From assembly GCA_025403435.1 (NCBI GenBank), contig CM046353.1, positions 23,060,714 to 23,124,713 on the forward strand: a stretch of 64,000 nt of DNA, in the 5' to 3' direction. Source of the DNA: Artocarpus heterophyllus (taxonomy: Eukaryota; Streptophyta; Magnoliopsida; Rosales; Moraceae). The position numbers and the translations under genes were made by a program. Below, piece by piece: positions 50,601-62,360 of this stretch. Positions within the stretch are counted from its first letter, which is position 1. Every line of letters starts with the position of its first letter. The notes beneath the pieces are model-generated. The model was given only the letters and a program-made list of their open reading frames with translations. It did not search any database and was not told where the DNA came from.

Positions 50601-51616
50601 ACATCTCCCACTGCTTCCGCTGAGACCAAGGATCCATCGCCCATCCGAAGCGTTAAGTCTTCACGAAGTAGACTTCTCGTTTCTTTGAATCCCTGCAGAG
50701 AAACACAAACATGATTAGTTGCACCAGAATCTATGACCCAAATGTCACTGGATTCCTCAACCAAACAAGTTTCTAAATATAGAAGATCACATCTACCTCC
50801 CTTGGAAAGGAAGTCCTTGCAATGCTTCTTTATATGCCCGACCTTACCACAAAAGAAGCACTTAAGCTTCTTTGGGTTCTTCTTCTTCTTCTTCTTGCTC
50901 TTGGTAGCAATAGGAATAGAAGACTTCCCACTCTTGGCCCGTTGTTTCTTTCCATTCCCAGAGTTAGGATTGGAACCAGAAGCAGCTACCAAATTGGCCT
51001 CTCCACCAGCAGGAGACTCCCTGATCAGCAGTTCAAACTCTTGTAACTGTTTCATCAGTTCTGTCAAGGTCATATCCCGTCTATTGCTTAGATTAAAAGT
51101 AGCTCTAAACGGAATAAATTCCTTAGACAGAGTCTCAAAGACCATAGTCATCTGAGTTTCAGCATCGATGTCGGCTCCATTGGTTTGAGCCTCAGCGAGG
51201 TAACCCATGACCAACATCATGTGCTCCTTTACAGATGTCCCCGGTCTCTGTCTACAGTTTAAGAGTTTCCGAAGCGCCCCTTGCCGCTTTGTTATGGCCT
51301 GGCCTCCAAACATGTCCTCAAGATTATCCAAGATCTGCTTCGCAGTCTCATAATCCTGATGTTGAGCCTGCAGCACGTTATTCATGCTAGCCATAACATA
51401 GCAGCGGGCCTGATCATTAGCATCTTTCCAGCGTTCGTACGCTTGGAATTGCTCATTACTTGAGTCTCCCGTAGGCTCGGGAGGACAAGGAGTTGTCAGA
51501 ACATATTTCAGTTTCTCAAAGGAAAGGACGATGTCCAGGTTCCGTTTCCAATCATTATAGTTCTCACCGGTCAATTGGTTTTTGTCAAGTATCGATGATA
51601 AAGCGTTTTTAGACAT
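47663..51616 (-). CDS. Copia Gag-Pol polyprotein, intact (element B)
   Basis: An uninterrupted 1317-residue polyprotein. I start at ATG 51614-51616 (MSKNALSS), not at the in-frame ATG 15 codons upstream, because MSKN is the start shared by copies A, C and H. Domains: gag (UBN2-like, 1-230); basic Lys-rich stretch; zinc knuckle [14 protein letters not shown] (253-266); aspartic protease with DSG at 296; integrase zinc-binding region ([14 protein letters not shown]), core with [11 protein letters not shown] and Glu 596 (GVAERRNR); reverse transcriptase with YVDD at 989-992; RNase H with [18 protein letters not shown] and YCDNSAAV. All canonical catalytic residues are present. It would act in cytoplasmic virus-like particles, and integrase then in the nucleus. 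Function is inferred from motifs only. Confidence 0.96.
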   Translation of the reverse strand: MSKNALSSILDKNQLTGENYNDWKRNLDIVLSFEKLKYVLTTPCPPEPTGDSSNEQFQAYERWKDANDQARCYVMASMNNVLQAQHQDYETAKQILDNLEDMFGGQAITKRQGALRKLLNCRQRPGTSVKEHMMLVMGYLAEAQTNGADIDAETQMTMVFETLSKEFIPFRATFNLSNRRDMTLTELMKQLQEFELLIRESPAGGEANLVAASGSNPNSGNGKKQRAKSGKSSIPIATKSKKKKKKNPKKLKCFFCGKVGHIKKHCKDFLSKGGRCDLLYLETCLVEESSDIWVIDSGATNHVCVSLQGFKETRSLLREDLTLRMGDGSLVSAEAVGDVHLCFDNYRNLILRDCFYVPKFKRNLISVSSLFKDSYVVSFNEKVVIRKNKSFICSGWMQNNLYFIKPKMDLLLNAEINDNNSKRLKTSHSNKTYLWHLRLGHINLNRIQRLVRDGPLSHLKVESIPQCESCLEGKMTKRPYGSKGNRAEGVLELVHSDVCGPMNIRARGGYEYFVTFIDDYSRYGYVYLMHHKSETYDKFREFRAEVEKQLGRPIKALRSDRGGEYLSDEFLGHLLENGILSHLTAPGTPQQNGVAERRNRTLLDMIRSMMSYSSLPLSFWGYALQTACYLLNNVPSKSVPKTPHELWTRRKTSLNHIRIWGCPAHVLFKDPNKLEARSEVCVFVGYPKGTKGGYFYNPKENKVVVSTNATFLEESYMNDFKPQSKVVLEELRGNPFTPEVPNETIPIGVEKPNKPEQQPQGLRRSGRIGRQPERYMFNGEVFLAEPDEHDRDPYTYAEAMEDVDSRLWTEAMNIEMKSMETNRVWELVDLPEGVKPIGCKWIYKRKRGVDGKVETFKARLVAKGYTQKEGIDYEETFSPVAMLKSIRILLSIAAALDYEIWQMDVKTAFLNGYLDESIYMEQPDGFKVTGQEGKVCKLLKSIYGLKQASRSWNIRFDQVIKTYGFSQNVDEPCVYKHIKNGKVVFLLLYVDDILLIGNDVGALSLVKLWLTKQFDMKDLGEANFVLGIQILRDRKNKMIALSQAGYIDKILRRFAMQDSKKGGQPSRSGITLSKKDSPKSYEEREYMKKVPYASAVGSLMYAMLCTRPDISYAVGIVSRFQADPGPNHWVAVKHIFKYLRRTRGYMLVYSGEDLTPLGYTDSDFQSCLDSRKSTSGFVFTLGGGAISWRSAKQDCTSDSTMEAEYVAASDASKEAVWLRKFLGDLEVVPGMDKAVSLYCDNSAAVANAKEPRFHKKSKHIDRKYHVIKDFVESGHVTVCKIASEDNLADPFTKTLSGRVFERHVEAMGMRNLQYLLT

Positions 51617-51774
51617 TTTCAATCTACAATAAAGAGTCATATACCAAACATAAGCAAACATATATAATTATTTAGTAAGATAACACAATCATGTAAAATC
51701 ATACAAATGTGTTTATGTGTCAAAACCTTGAAAATATCACAACCTTACAACGATAATTCCCAACTCAAAATTCA

Positions 51775-52090
51775 ACAAGCTCCTAGGGGAGTCATGCCAA
51801 ATTCAATCAGGAACACGGATCCCCTCCTGATTAATATATGCCATCCAGGACCCGTATGATCCAGCATATACTAATAATCGTTTCTTTGGCCATTAATTTT
51901 ATTAACAGAGCTCCTAGGGGAGGTTAATAATAAAGTTAACGTGAGTGTATAACCACCGTTTTAATATTTTATCCATGATTTATAATCACCACCTAGGGGT
52001 GTGCAACCATAAATCATACTAAAATACCTTATCCTTTCAGAGATCCAATCTGGTACATGATAGAAATCCCTTCCTAGGGGTTGGGACCAT
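51775..52090 (-). other. Stem-loop cluster with CCTAGG tips, upstream of gag
   Basis: By-eye pairings are: 51805-51812 with 51825-51832 (8 bp, GGATCC in the loop); 51830-51841 with 51864-51875 (11 of 12); 51893-51904 with 51928-51939 (11 of 12), topped by CTCC/GGAG; and 51975-51983 with 52009-52017 (9 bp), topped by CACC/GGTG. CCTAGG occurs at 51782, 51913, 51992 and 52073, with the middle two at stem tips. Equivalent stems are visible in C and H. A dimerisation or packaging role is a hypothesis. Confidence 0.6.
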
Positions 52091-52579
52091 CATGTTCTTC
52101 CTATGGACCAACGATGGAGGCCTTAGGTTCTCTCTTCGAAAACCTTCTCCCACTCAATCTTTTGAAGTCAAGGTTTTATTTTAAAATTATGCATGAACAA
52201 TTTTAATATGAGCGGCACTCCCTATTCTATATGACATGTTATCAATATACATGGTAAATCATATTATAATGCAGACAAGCAAAGCAATCAAGCAAAGCTA
52301 CAAGCATAATAATAATAACCGTAATATTATGGTTCCACCCTAGAGAATAGAAAAAATAAGATTACAAGAGAATAATCGAGACATTTATCGATTCTTCATC
52401 CTTGAATCCTTAAGCTGTATCCTTCTTCATGTAATATCCATCTTCAAGTCCTCAATCCCGTATGAATCGAATACTTCATATTTCCGGTCATATCCAAATT
52501 TAATGTTTCTCAGAATCGTCCCAAAAATAAAATTAAAACTGCACTGAAAAATCGCACCTTTTCTGGACACCTGGCAGCT

Positions 52580-52766
52580 CTCGGTCGGCAGGCCGATCTG
52601 GGTGATCGGTCTGCCGATCATGGTGGTTCGGCCTGCCGAACATGAAGGTTCGGCCTGCCGGCAGAGCATCAAAATTTCTGCCCCACTGTCGGCCTGCCGG
52701 ACCGTACGTCCGGCCTGCCGATCTGTGACCTTCGGCCTGCCGAACTGTGAGGTCCGGCATGCCGAC
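52580..52766. repeat. GC-rich dyad cluster, leader of element B
   Basis: This holds about eight units of the TTCGGC-nn-GCCGAA type. It has one more unit (about 52625-52650) than the equivalent array in element A. Units at 52586-52598 and 52604-52616 are complementary and could form a stem of about 12 bp. Confidence 0.85.
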
Positions 52767-53257
52767 TGAGCAGAAAACCCTCAATCCAGAAAATACAATT
52801 TTAATGCAATTCATCAATTTTATTTTCAACAATTCAAAAACATAAAATTAGAGACTCAGGAAATACCTGGAGGCGCCATCATCTATCTTCAAGATCCGAC
52901 TTCTCGTTCCGTCTTCTCCGAATAATTATTTAATTACAAAATTCTTACAAATTAAATAATAATTCCTAGACGGAGATGATAGTCCGCCATCTAATTACAT
53001 GAAAAACCTAGATACACATTCTAACCTCTAAGGAACCATAACCGGTATTAATTAATTAATAAATAATTAAACAACAATTTAATCAACCATAATTAATTAA
53101 TAAACATTCACCATATAATCCATGACAACATATATATTATATAGAAACCTAGAGTGCCATCTCTCTATAAAATTTAATTCAAGCATAGGAGAGATTAAGA
53201 TCACAAAATTTATGCATACAACATGATCACAAACTTGCAAATTTATGTAAAAACCTC

Positions 53258-53270
53258 GGCTCTGATACCA
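53258..53270 (-). promoter_or_regulatory. Primer binding site of element B
   Basis: The minus-strand sequence TGGTATCAGAGCC matches initiator tRNA-Met and lies two bases from the 5' LTR. Confidence 0.93.
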
Positions 53271-53272
53271 AT

Positions 53273-55305
53273 TGTTGGAAACAAAGTGCGCAGCGGAATT
53301 TTAAAAATTTTTCATCAGAGTATTTTCCAAAACACAAGTTTGACATGTTATATGTATAAATTAAACAGATCTTACTAACCTCAGTGTGCCGAAGAACCTC
53401 CGCGACCTGTGTAGAGAAGTAACGTTCCAGAAGAGCCTCAACCAACTGGTCTTCTTTGCTATTCTCTATCCACAACCGGAGTGAGTGTGGGCTCACACGT
53501 ACAGCTCTTCCACCGGTGACTCTCCTTCCAACCAATAGAGAGAACCCAAAGCTAGTGTTCGTGATTTGTGAACAAAAGCTCTCAGGGAGTTTTCAGATGC
53601 TCACTAGAAGAGTATCACTCTTAATCTCTCAAATTGATCTGAGTAAATCATTAGACTCACTCCCTTTTTATACCTATTGGTCCTTGGGGTCAGTCCATAT
53701 CAGATTAGGTCTCAAAAATCGAAATAGAATCAAGTTCGGATCAATATCTGATAAGATACGCGTGAAAAACGCGTAATCTTAGCTGTCGCGGTCGGCATGC
53801 CGAACTGTGAGATAGGCAGGCCGAACTGGCCAGTTCGGCAGGCCGAACACGTCATCCGGCATGCCGAACTGCCGAGAAAAAATCTCCGCGAATCTTTTAT
53901 TTTCCACCCGAGATTCTAAAGGATAAAGTCTCAGTTTTGATTCAAATAGCCCAATAGAAAAGATATCTGATCAAAACAAACTTTATCAAGATAATCTCTA
54001 AGAAAATAAATCAATTCACAATAATTCTACAAGTTTATCTTGTTCTAATTGTCCAAGATTAAAACAACCGATAAACAGACAAGAATTATCCGAACGCCAT
54101 AATTCAACAAGTTCATCTTGAACTAATTTCTTACATAATTAATTCAACCGATAAACAGACATGAATTATTTGATTCTTATAAATTTTAAACCAATCTGAT
54201 AAATCCGACATAAGTCACCAATTATTGGAAAAGCACGCCGTGTCGTTACAGGATTTTGTGAGCTAGCAAAGGGGACCAAAATGGACCTATAAAGTTCAAG
54301 CTCATGATAATTATGAAACCCAATATCCCAGATATACATTTCACAATTATCAACTCCAACGCTACTCCACTAAAAGCTTGGAGCTGCACTCTCGAACTTT
54401 ACAGAATTACGAAGCTCGTGTAGCTAAGTCTCCATGACATATCATAGTGTATCGCATCCCCATATGATCATCCATAATCGGCTTAAGGACAAGTTCTGTC
54501 TTACCTTCCCGATTATTTTTATCTTACGTTCCATTGTCTCACCATTAGAAAACTTACCATCTAAAGATAGTATACCATTCGGTTACACCTATGTATCCAA
54601 ATGGTTGAGCGCTCCAGTTTTCCAATTACAGGACAACGCATATAAGAGGATATCATTACTCCTAAAGAGGAGCTATGGATTCCATATCTATGAATAACAA
54701 GTCTACGCTATCAAGAGTCATGCCTCCAACGTACCGGCATGCATGCCACTATAGAGATGTGGGAGTCACCCATTGGTACATCAAAAGACACAAGTCGAGA
54801 CAACGGGCCCATTATTCATCTCAGGATTAAGATACAATACAAACGACTGTCTAAAGTGAATCGATTTGCCAAGACAGAATTATTAATCCAAATCAATTCA
54901 CTTTATGTCCCGATCCAACACATCGTCACCTATGACAACGCGCCAATGTTTCTATTCACGGAGTCCAACTCCGATGGCCAAGACAAACCATCTCCCAAAA
55001 GGGATATAGACAACATAACAATCTTTACATGAATAAAGCGCCCAACTTTATTCCCTCGATTGCGGATCATATATTTTAGACCATCACCTTAAGAGTCGTG
55101 TCTACCGCATAATCATCCCATCATATGCCCAACTCTTAAGGTTTAGACTGACAGTCTCAGACTACTGTTTGCTTATCATACATTCAACGAATATGAACGT
55201 AAAGAGGACAATATTTGGTATATATAAATGAATAAATTCTTTATTGATAAAAATGTCTCCAAAAACGTATTACATTTTTACTCCTTAGAGCATACATGTC
55301 TAACA
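53273..55305 (-). repeat. 5' LTR of element B
   Basis: It is 2033 bp. On the minus strand it would hold a promoter with a TATA-like box at 53664-53672 and a U3 of about 1.6 kb. The dyad cluster is at 53788-53876, about 120-200 bp upstream of the TATA-like box. Confidence 0.97.
53664..53672 (-). promoter_or_regulatory. TATA-like box, 5' LTR of element B
   Basis: TATAAAAAG on the minus strand with an upstream CCAAT. It is the likely core promoter for the genomic RNA, with R beginning roughly 25-35 bp downstream. Confidence 0.6.
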
Positions 55306-55310
55306 AGACC

Positions 55311-56560
55311 ATGGTTCACAACATTTTTATAGTTGAACCCCACTAGTTGATATAAAAGAATTCAGAATCTAGTCGACCAATGATCAAAAACTCAAGAACC
55401 TAATTAACGTCTAGAAGGCTATATAACCTGTAAAGTTTGTGACATACACTAGATCCTACTTTTAAACAGCTCTAGTCTCTAAATTGTTTGGTTATGGAAA
55501 GTTAGCGGGATAAGAGAATTTTTTAACTTAAATAGAACATGTTTTCTTAATTGATGAAGACACAATAGCCTAACAGCCTATGGCTTAATTTAATCTAATC
55601 AATGACAAAATAAAATAACACATCAATCTCTAATGTAATCTAAGAAAAAGATATATAACAAGACATGATGAATTTGAAGCTAATAAATTTTGGGAACTGT
55701 AGAGCATTGCTCAATAATAAATATTAGGCGAAAACTAGATCTTCTTAAACTCATATTTAATTGATTTTGCAGATTGTATTTGTTGTACTGTAGTTGTATG
55801 CTTGTTTACTTTTTTTTGTCTCTGTTTTCTGTTTCTTTCTTTGTACAGTTTACTCGTATAGATACCCAAGAGATGGCCCCAACAGTGAAAAGAAAAAAAA
55901 ACCAAAGGGATGGCCTTTAACATATACTCAATTAAATGAATATGATTTCCGGATTTATCAGACTACATTCAAGAAGCTTACAAGTGCATTTTAGTGGCTG
56001 CATAAGAGCTAGCCTTTTGTTTGCTTACCACGTGTTAGACAATAGAGGCAGGCATTGGCTTGCCTGAAACTATATAATTTAGGTGTATACTGATCACACA
56101 TATTAGCCTAGTCAATTCAGAACAAATTCATGTAGATCAGAGTAAGTATTAACACGGTTAGTGGTATATCTCGGGGACACCAAATTAAATCTTATACTAA
56201 TATGTTGTTGTTATTAAGTGTAGTGGTGAGTAAGGATCACTCCCGTAGAGAATTGGGACTAATTAATTTGTTATCGACACTAAAGACAAAGCCTAAGGCA
56301 CACTAAAGAAAACACAAATGGAGGTTTTTTGAATATAAACTAAATTAATAGAGACAAGAAAATAAATAAATACGAAACAATAATGACAAAACCGGTTAAA
56401 GGATCATTCTCCACCATTAAACAATAACCACACAATTACTTACAAAATAATTCCCAATCTTCTATTGAAACTACTAAAGATAAATAACAACAAGTTCTGC
56501 TATCCCAATCTTTCCTTACTGTGTAGATTTAATAAGACAAGCGCTCTATCAAACCCCTTT
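55311..56560. other. Intergenic sequence between element B and gypsy LTR
   Basis: This is AT-rich with no supported gene. The segment at about 56160-56300 (AGTAAGGATCACTCCCG and similar) resembles sequence common in plant intergenic repeats, but I cannot assign it. Short open frames here lack family features. Confidence 0.45.
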
Positions 56561-58957
56561 TGTCATGCCCCGAAGTACGGGTAGTGACGTGGTGGATTAA
56601 TTAAGTTAATTAAATTAAACTTTTGATTAAAATTACAAATTAAATGATTTGGGTTATTTCGAAAAATGTGGTGATTTAAAAAATATTCTAAAATATTTAT
56701 CGTCATTTTGAAACTGTAGAACATAAATAAAATATTAAAGATAATTAAACATACGCCAGGCCCCACTAGACCCACATTAGTGCACATACATGGTATCCAT
56801 AATAAAATAACACAATCACAGCCCAATACGAGAGATAGATATTAAAATAATACATGACTTGAATTAAATAAAGTAATAACCTAAAACAGAATTCCTATGA
56901 CTCACTTGTTGCCCTGTTGCCTCCCTATCGGTCCTAAGCTGCAATCCACTTAGGGGAAAAGTTTTGAAAACAAATAAAAAAAATATGAGCGGAATGCTCA
57001 GTAGGACCAAAAGTTCGAAGAACATTTAATTAAATATAATATTCTACTAAAGACAAGAGTTATAAAATAATAAATTGAAATTTGTTAAACTAATACTTAC
57101 TATCTTGCTCTTTTTCATCCAAATCTAATCTAGGGTTGAGCTTGGAAAACATTAAATCAAGGTTAGATCCATTATAACATAAGGATTATAAAATACCATA
57201 AATAGACTTATAAAATTCATTCTTATCATTAATTCATTAGTCATTCGTAAATTGGACTTATTATTTAGTTTTTGGCAAAGCCATCATAATCACTACCGTA
57301 GTGGCCCAACTGGGTTTTAGGACCTGCCCCTAAGGTCGCACTTTCTATGACCCAATCTCTATGGATGGCACCATCCTCTTTTGTGTATTTATTCTTATTT
57401 AAATCCCATGTTACTGAGTATTCTTAATTACATTTATTATTTGATTCATTATAAACATTCATTCTTAAGCAAGTAATGAAAATGTATTGAGAAAGTCATT
57501 TTAATCTTTCCTTAAAAATTGAATTGAAAGAAATCGTTTTATGGCCAAAGGCCCCCATTTTAAAATGTTTAAAATGTTTTGTCATTTATTGAAAACATTT
57601 TAAAGGAATCTTAATGGTCAAAATGGTAAAAAAAATGGGCTACCAAAGAAAGGGGTAGAAGTCCTACCTCAATTTCTAGCACTGTACTTAGCACCACTGT
57701 CCTGATCCGCTATACTTTTTCTCCACGGAACCACGAACAACCTTAAACACAAACTAGGTTCATCAATATCTAACTTAATGCACTTCTACATTACTATGCT
57801 ACCTGAAGGTGTCTTAGTGTGCCATTTATGTTCATAAAATCATATCATAGGGTTGGGGTCTTAATCTAGGTTTAAAACAGTAAAAATGGGTGAAAAATGA
57901 CAAATTTGCATGAAGCCTGGTCGGCCTACTGGTCTCCTTAGTTCGGCCTACCTAACTGTATAGTTCGGCCTACCGACCATTTAGGTCCAGTCGGTCAAAC
58001 TTTTCTATGTTCGCCTGCCAAAGGTATGAGTCTGGCCTGTCGGATTCATAAATCCGGCTATCGAACAAGAAGTTTGGCCTGCCATACTGAGAAAATTCTA
58101 AAATTTTTCAAGTACAAGTTTCGGCCTCCCCGAGCCCAAATCCTCATTTCTAACCTGTTTTCTCAATTCTCAGGCATACAGAGCATGCACAAATGATACA
58201 AAAACAAAATAGAACACTTTTAACTATTTTAAACAGGATTTACATAGAGAAATTCAAAAAAACCCAAGAATGAGGAAAAATAGAAAAACTTGGTTTAAGC
58301 CATTTTTCTTCTAATCTAGCTTACATTCGAGTTGATTTAAGTTCTAGTAATCCTAAATTCATGGTTTCCTAAGCTCTAAGAACTTGGATTACAACTTTTT
58401 AAAGAAATTTAGAAAATTTAGAAAAAGTCTAGAAATTTGAAAAAGAAACAAACTAACCTTGGATTTGAGCTTTAAATCGAGTTTATAATTGCCCGAACAA
58501 GTTTTAGCTCCCAATCCATTGAGAATCTAAGCTTGAGCCTTGATTTTGAATCAAAAATTAGGAGAAGGAAAGAGAGAAAGAGAGAGGCAATGAGAGGGAG
58601 ATGAGAGAGAGTCTGAGAGTGAGAGAGAGAGAGAGTGTGGGAGAATGAGGAGGAGAGGGAGAGTGAGAGAAATATATAGAAAAGGTAAAGGTAATTTTGC
58701 AAGGTGAGAACCATGTTCCAACACATGGTTTTCCAAATGGGGCATATTAGACATTTGATAAATTGTTTTGTTTCAAAATTCAAAATAACAAATACAGGTA
58801 AAAATAATTGAGAGTGGTTTAAAATAGTTAATAATAATTGAAAGTAACTTTGATTTTAAAATATCACAAAATAGTTAAATTAGGTTTAATTTACATCATG
58901 GCACACTAATTTACCGTTTACTCGCTAGTTTCACTTAATTAAAATCGGGACATTACG
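56561..58957 (-). repeat. 3' LTR of a degraded Ty3/gypsy element
   Basis: It starts TGTCATGCCCCG on the plus strand and ends ATTACG, where an intact LTR should end in CA. It is the reverse-oriented relative of the solo LTR at 29396-31616, with the same end sequences, a purine-rich counterpart (58560-58680) of its CT tract and the same dyad cluster (57916-58090). Immediately outside lies a minus-strand PPT (AAGGGTGGAGAT) following the usual gypsy pol end (CTCGAGGATGAAATTTC). Confidence 0.85.
57916..58090. repeat. Decayed dyad cluster in gypsy LTR
   Basis: This holds about eight degenerate units (for example TTCGGCCTACC and CGGCCTGTCGG), matching the array in the solo LTR. Most losses of symmetry are C-to-T or G-to-A. 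Confidence 0.75.
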
Positions 58958-61900
58958 ATCTCCACCCTTGAAAGAAATTTCATCCTCGAGATTTAGAGAT
59001 CATCCCTAAAACAAAATAGATGTGGACACAACTCCCACATAGTCGACTCTGATTCCTAGGTTGCCTTATCAATCCTGTGGTGCTACCACATTACATGCAC
59101 TAACGGAATTTCATGACGTCACAAACTTATCACCAACCAACCGATATTCTAAATCGGCACTTCTTACCTGCACATCATGGATTGAGACAATCTTGTCTAG
59201 CTTGAGCGGACATCTCTAGAGCATCGACACATGTAATATGACATAAACATGAGAGTTTGAGAGGAAGGTCGAGGCGACAAGCGATTACTCCAACACGTCG
59301 AGAAATCTCAAATGATTCACCATACCTCAATGCAAGTTCCCCGCTCGCACCGAAACGCAAAACTCACTTGCACGGAAAAACCTTTAAGAGAACAGAGTCC
59401 CCTACCTCGAATTCTAAAGGTTAGCGTCTCCTATTCGCATAACTCTTCTGCTTACTCTGAGTTGCTCTCAACCAATTATGTAATATGGTAGCCCTTTCGT
59501 TGATTAGCGGGTCTCTCTGGGTTCAATAATGGTCTCGTCTTCCAGTCCTACCCGAACCACAGGTGATTGACACGGCCGACCACATGATACTTCAAACGGT
59601 GCCATCCTGATGCTTACTTAGTAACTGTTGTTGTATGCAACTCCACTAGATGCAATTATCTCTTCCAATTCCTACCAAAATCCAGTACACACGCACATAA
59701 TGCATCCTCAAGAATCTATATAACTCGCTCAGACTGCCTATCAATTTGAAGATGAAAAACAGTGTCGAAATCCAAGTCTATGCCCCAAAGCTTCCTGAAG
59801 CTCCTCCAAGAACTCGTCTCGAATGTGTCAGCCTGAAGGATATGAAGGCACCGATTGCGTCAACCTACCATTGATGACCCATATTACATCATGTCTTTAT
59901 TCTGTCCTCGGCCACCCGATGAGGAAATCATCGCGACATGCTCCCATTTCCACCTAGGAATACGAAGCGGCTGAAGCTGACCAGCAAACTTCTAATGCTC
60001 AGCTGCTACTTGAAGACAAGCCACATACTTGGTCATGTACTCTTAAGCACCTTTCTTTATGCCTTCCTACCAGTACTGCCCTTATAAATCACAATACATT
60101 TTTGAACTCCTAGGATGATTAGCGAACAGAAACTTATGAGCTTCGTCTATCAAGGCCTTTGTCACTCCCTCAATCGCGGGCATTGCCAGACGTTTCTCAA
60201 AATCCAATGACCCATCTGTAGGAACCCTCCAGTCTTTAGACTGCTCCCCGGTCCGTGTTCGCGTCCACATTTCTTGAAAATGCTAGTCTTGCTGTTAATT
60301 CTGCTTTATTATCAGAATACGCGTTGGAATCGAATCCCTAAGGTATGTCGATACCTGAACAAAGTTTCCATGATACTACAGTCCATATTCGCTCAAGGTA
60401 GTGCCTCTCTCCAATCCTTTAATGCCAAATGCACGCAAATCCCTAATGACTTCCTGCCGAATGCGTCTGCAACCATAATAGCCCTACCTGGATGATATTG
60501 TAGCGAGAAACTCTGGTCCTCCCTATATTTCATCCATCTCCGTTGCTTTAATTTGAATCTCTCTAAGTAAACAATTATCTTATGCTCTTGTGATCCAAGA
60601 AAACCTGAAACGTCGCTTCATACAAATAGCGTCTCTAGATCCTCAAAGCATGAGTCACTGCGACAAATTTTAACTCGTGTATAGGGTAGTCCTACGCGTG
60701 AGTGAGGCCTTGACCGTTGCAATCCACAAGCCACAGCTCATCCATGCTACATCAACATACATCCAAGTCCTTGTTTTGTTGCATCAGTGTAGACCTCATA
60801 GCTCGTCACTACTCGATATAACCAATACAGGGAGATTAGTCCATCTATTCTTCACTCTTGGAAAGTGTAGTCACATTTTTCATCTTATCCAAACTTAACA
60901 CCTTTTCTGATCAATCGCATCAATGGAGTCGTTATCCTTGAGAAATCCTTCACAATCTTCTTGTAGTACCCAGTAAGTCCTAAAAGGTTGCAAACCTCGG
61001 CCATGCCCGCCGGTCGTTCTCACCATACTATAGCCTCTATCTTACACAGATCCACTGAGATACCTTGCTCGAAAATAATATGCCCCAAAAACTCAACCTT
61101 ATTAGCATGCAGCTGGTGCTTTTGGACCACAAATCTACCTCGAGAAATATTGTGAACTTTCTGGCCTATCAAATGACTCATCGATCTTGGGCTGGGGATA
61201 CTCGTTCTTCACAACAACCCGATTCAGCTGCCGATAATCAACGCGCAACTTGAGCATACCATTATGTCTCTCAACGAACAGAACTGGTGCATCCTAGGTT
61301 ATCTTGAATATATTCTTTATCCATAGATTCCTGAATCTGTTTCCTCAATTCCCTCACCTCTGCAAGCACTAATCGTTGTGCTATTATCGAAATCAGAGTG
61401 ATCTCTAGGAATAACTAGATGCCAAATTCAACCTCCCGATGTGATGCTAGTCTAGGTAACTCGTCGGGAAAGACATCATCAAATTCATCAACCACCTTTG
61501 TTGCTGTAGTTCTTCCTACGGCATTAGACTCCCTTCCTAGAACCAAAATGTATGTATATATCATGATAAGTCTCCCCCATACTCCTAGACATGCTTCCAT
61601 GAGTCACTCACTCACCACTCGATCGTTACCACCCTGGTCAACGATCATCGTTCCCCTACCAATCACTAGGGTTACCCCTCCAATGTGACAATCTACAGTT
61701 GCATTTGACCTAGACAACCTATCCATCCCGATAATCACATCAAAAGTACTTATGGGGATTATAATCAAATTACTTTCTAGAGTCTCATCCCCAATCATTA
61801 TCTTACAAGGTGAATATATATATAGGGTACACATACACAAGCCCCAATGGTGAGGTAATTACCAAGGGTTCATCAAATCCCTCTATTTCTATTCCCAAGG

Positions 61901-62360
61901 CATGCACAAAAGGACTCAAAATAAGAGAGTGAATGGCACCGATATCAAAGAGAGCCAAGACTAAAGACTAAGAAACTAGAACCGTACTGTCGACTGTCAC
62001 ATCGTTGGTCTAAGCATCTGAACTCCCAAAAGTTACGGTGCGAACTCGAACTAAAGCCTCTTCCTTTTCCTTTACTAGCACTGCTATGTCCTGGGTTCAT
62101 CGGCTAATACTGCTGTGGAGGAAACTGATGAAGCTGAAATTGAAGAAGTTACTGAGGTGGAGATAAAGACTGAGGTTGAGGCTAACTTCTTGTATTCTCT
62201 CCAGTTTAAGATCCTTGCCAAGCATTCCTTATTGGGCAGTTCTTCTTGATGCGTTTCGACTACTGACAGAAATGGTAAGGGTTGCCTCATTCACTGCTGG
62301 ATGAACTGTTGCTTCCACTGCTAACATTTTTGTGCCGATTCCCCCTTGAGCTTGGTGATC
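58958..62360 (-). pseudogene. Degraded Ty3/gypsy pol
   Basis: Read on the minus strand from high to low coordinates, the order is gypsy-typical. Protease at about 61830-62000 (ALFDIGAIHS where DTGAS is usual), then IIIPISTFDVIIGMDRLS (about 61750). The RT start is DVFPDELPRL (about 61470), followed by LRVDYRQLNRVVVKNEYPQP (about 61200) and HANKVEFLGHIIFEQGI (about 61100). Integrase has a zinc-binding region (ALIDEAHKFLFANHPRSSKM, about 60120), core motifs (WKWEHVAM; DRQSERVI; EDALCACVLDFGRNW) and a C-terminal barrel (RFGASGELALRY, about 59340). Frames are broken throughout. The RT catalytic YxDD block is deleted between about 61140 and 61130. Confidence 0.85.

Larger units (their letters stand above)
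51617..53257 (-). other. Leader region of element B
   Basis: This is a noncoding leader of about 1.64 kb between the PBS and gag, long for a copia element. It contains the stem-loop block (51775-52090) and the dyad cluster (52580-52766). No conserved extra open frame is seen. Confidence 0.85.
45616..55305 (-). mobile_element. Intact Ty1/copia retrotransposon B (long-LTR family)
   Basis: A complete 9690-bp element on the minus strand with the perfect duplication AGACC (45611-45615 and 55306-55310). Both LTRs are 2033 bp and differ at two positions by my line-by-line reading. PBS, PPT, a 1.66-kb leader and an uninterrupted gag-pol frame are present. By structure it is a candidate autonomous element and the most recent of its family here. 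The TAR/Angela-like lineage is an inference from RT motifs ([15 protein letters not shown]) and LTR length. Copies A, C, G and H are relatives. Confidence 0.97.

Noticed and set aside
53227..53535. A minus-strand open frame of about 102 codons downstream of the LTR TATA box (also 5927-6289, 13626-13934, 45600-45878)
   Set aside because: It is in the sense direction and could be a leader frame, but the equivalent region in H has stops and the C-terminal part depends on whatever lies beyond the LTR. There is no evidence of selection.
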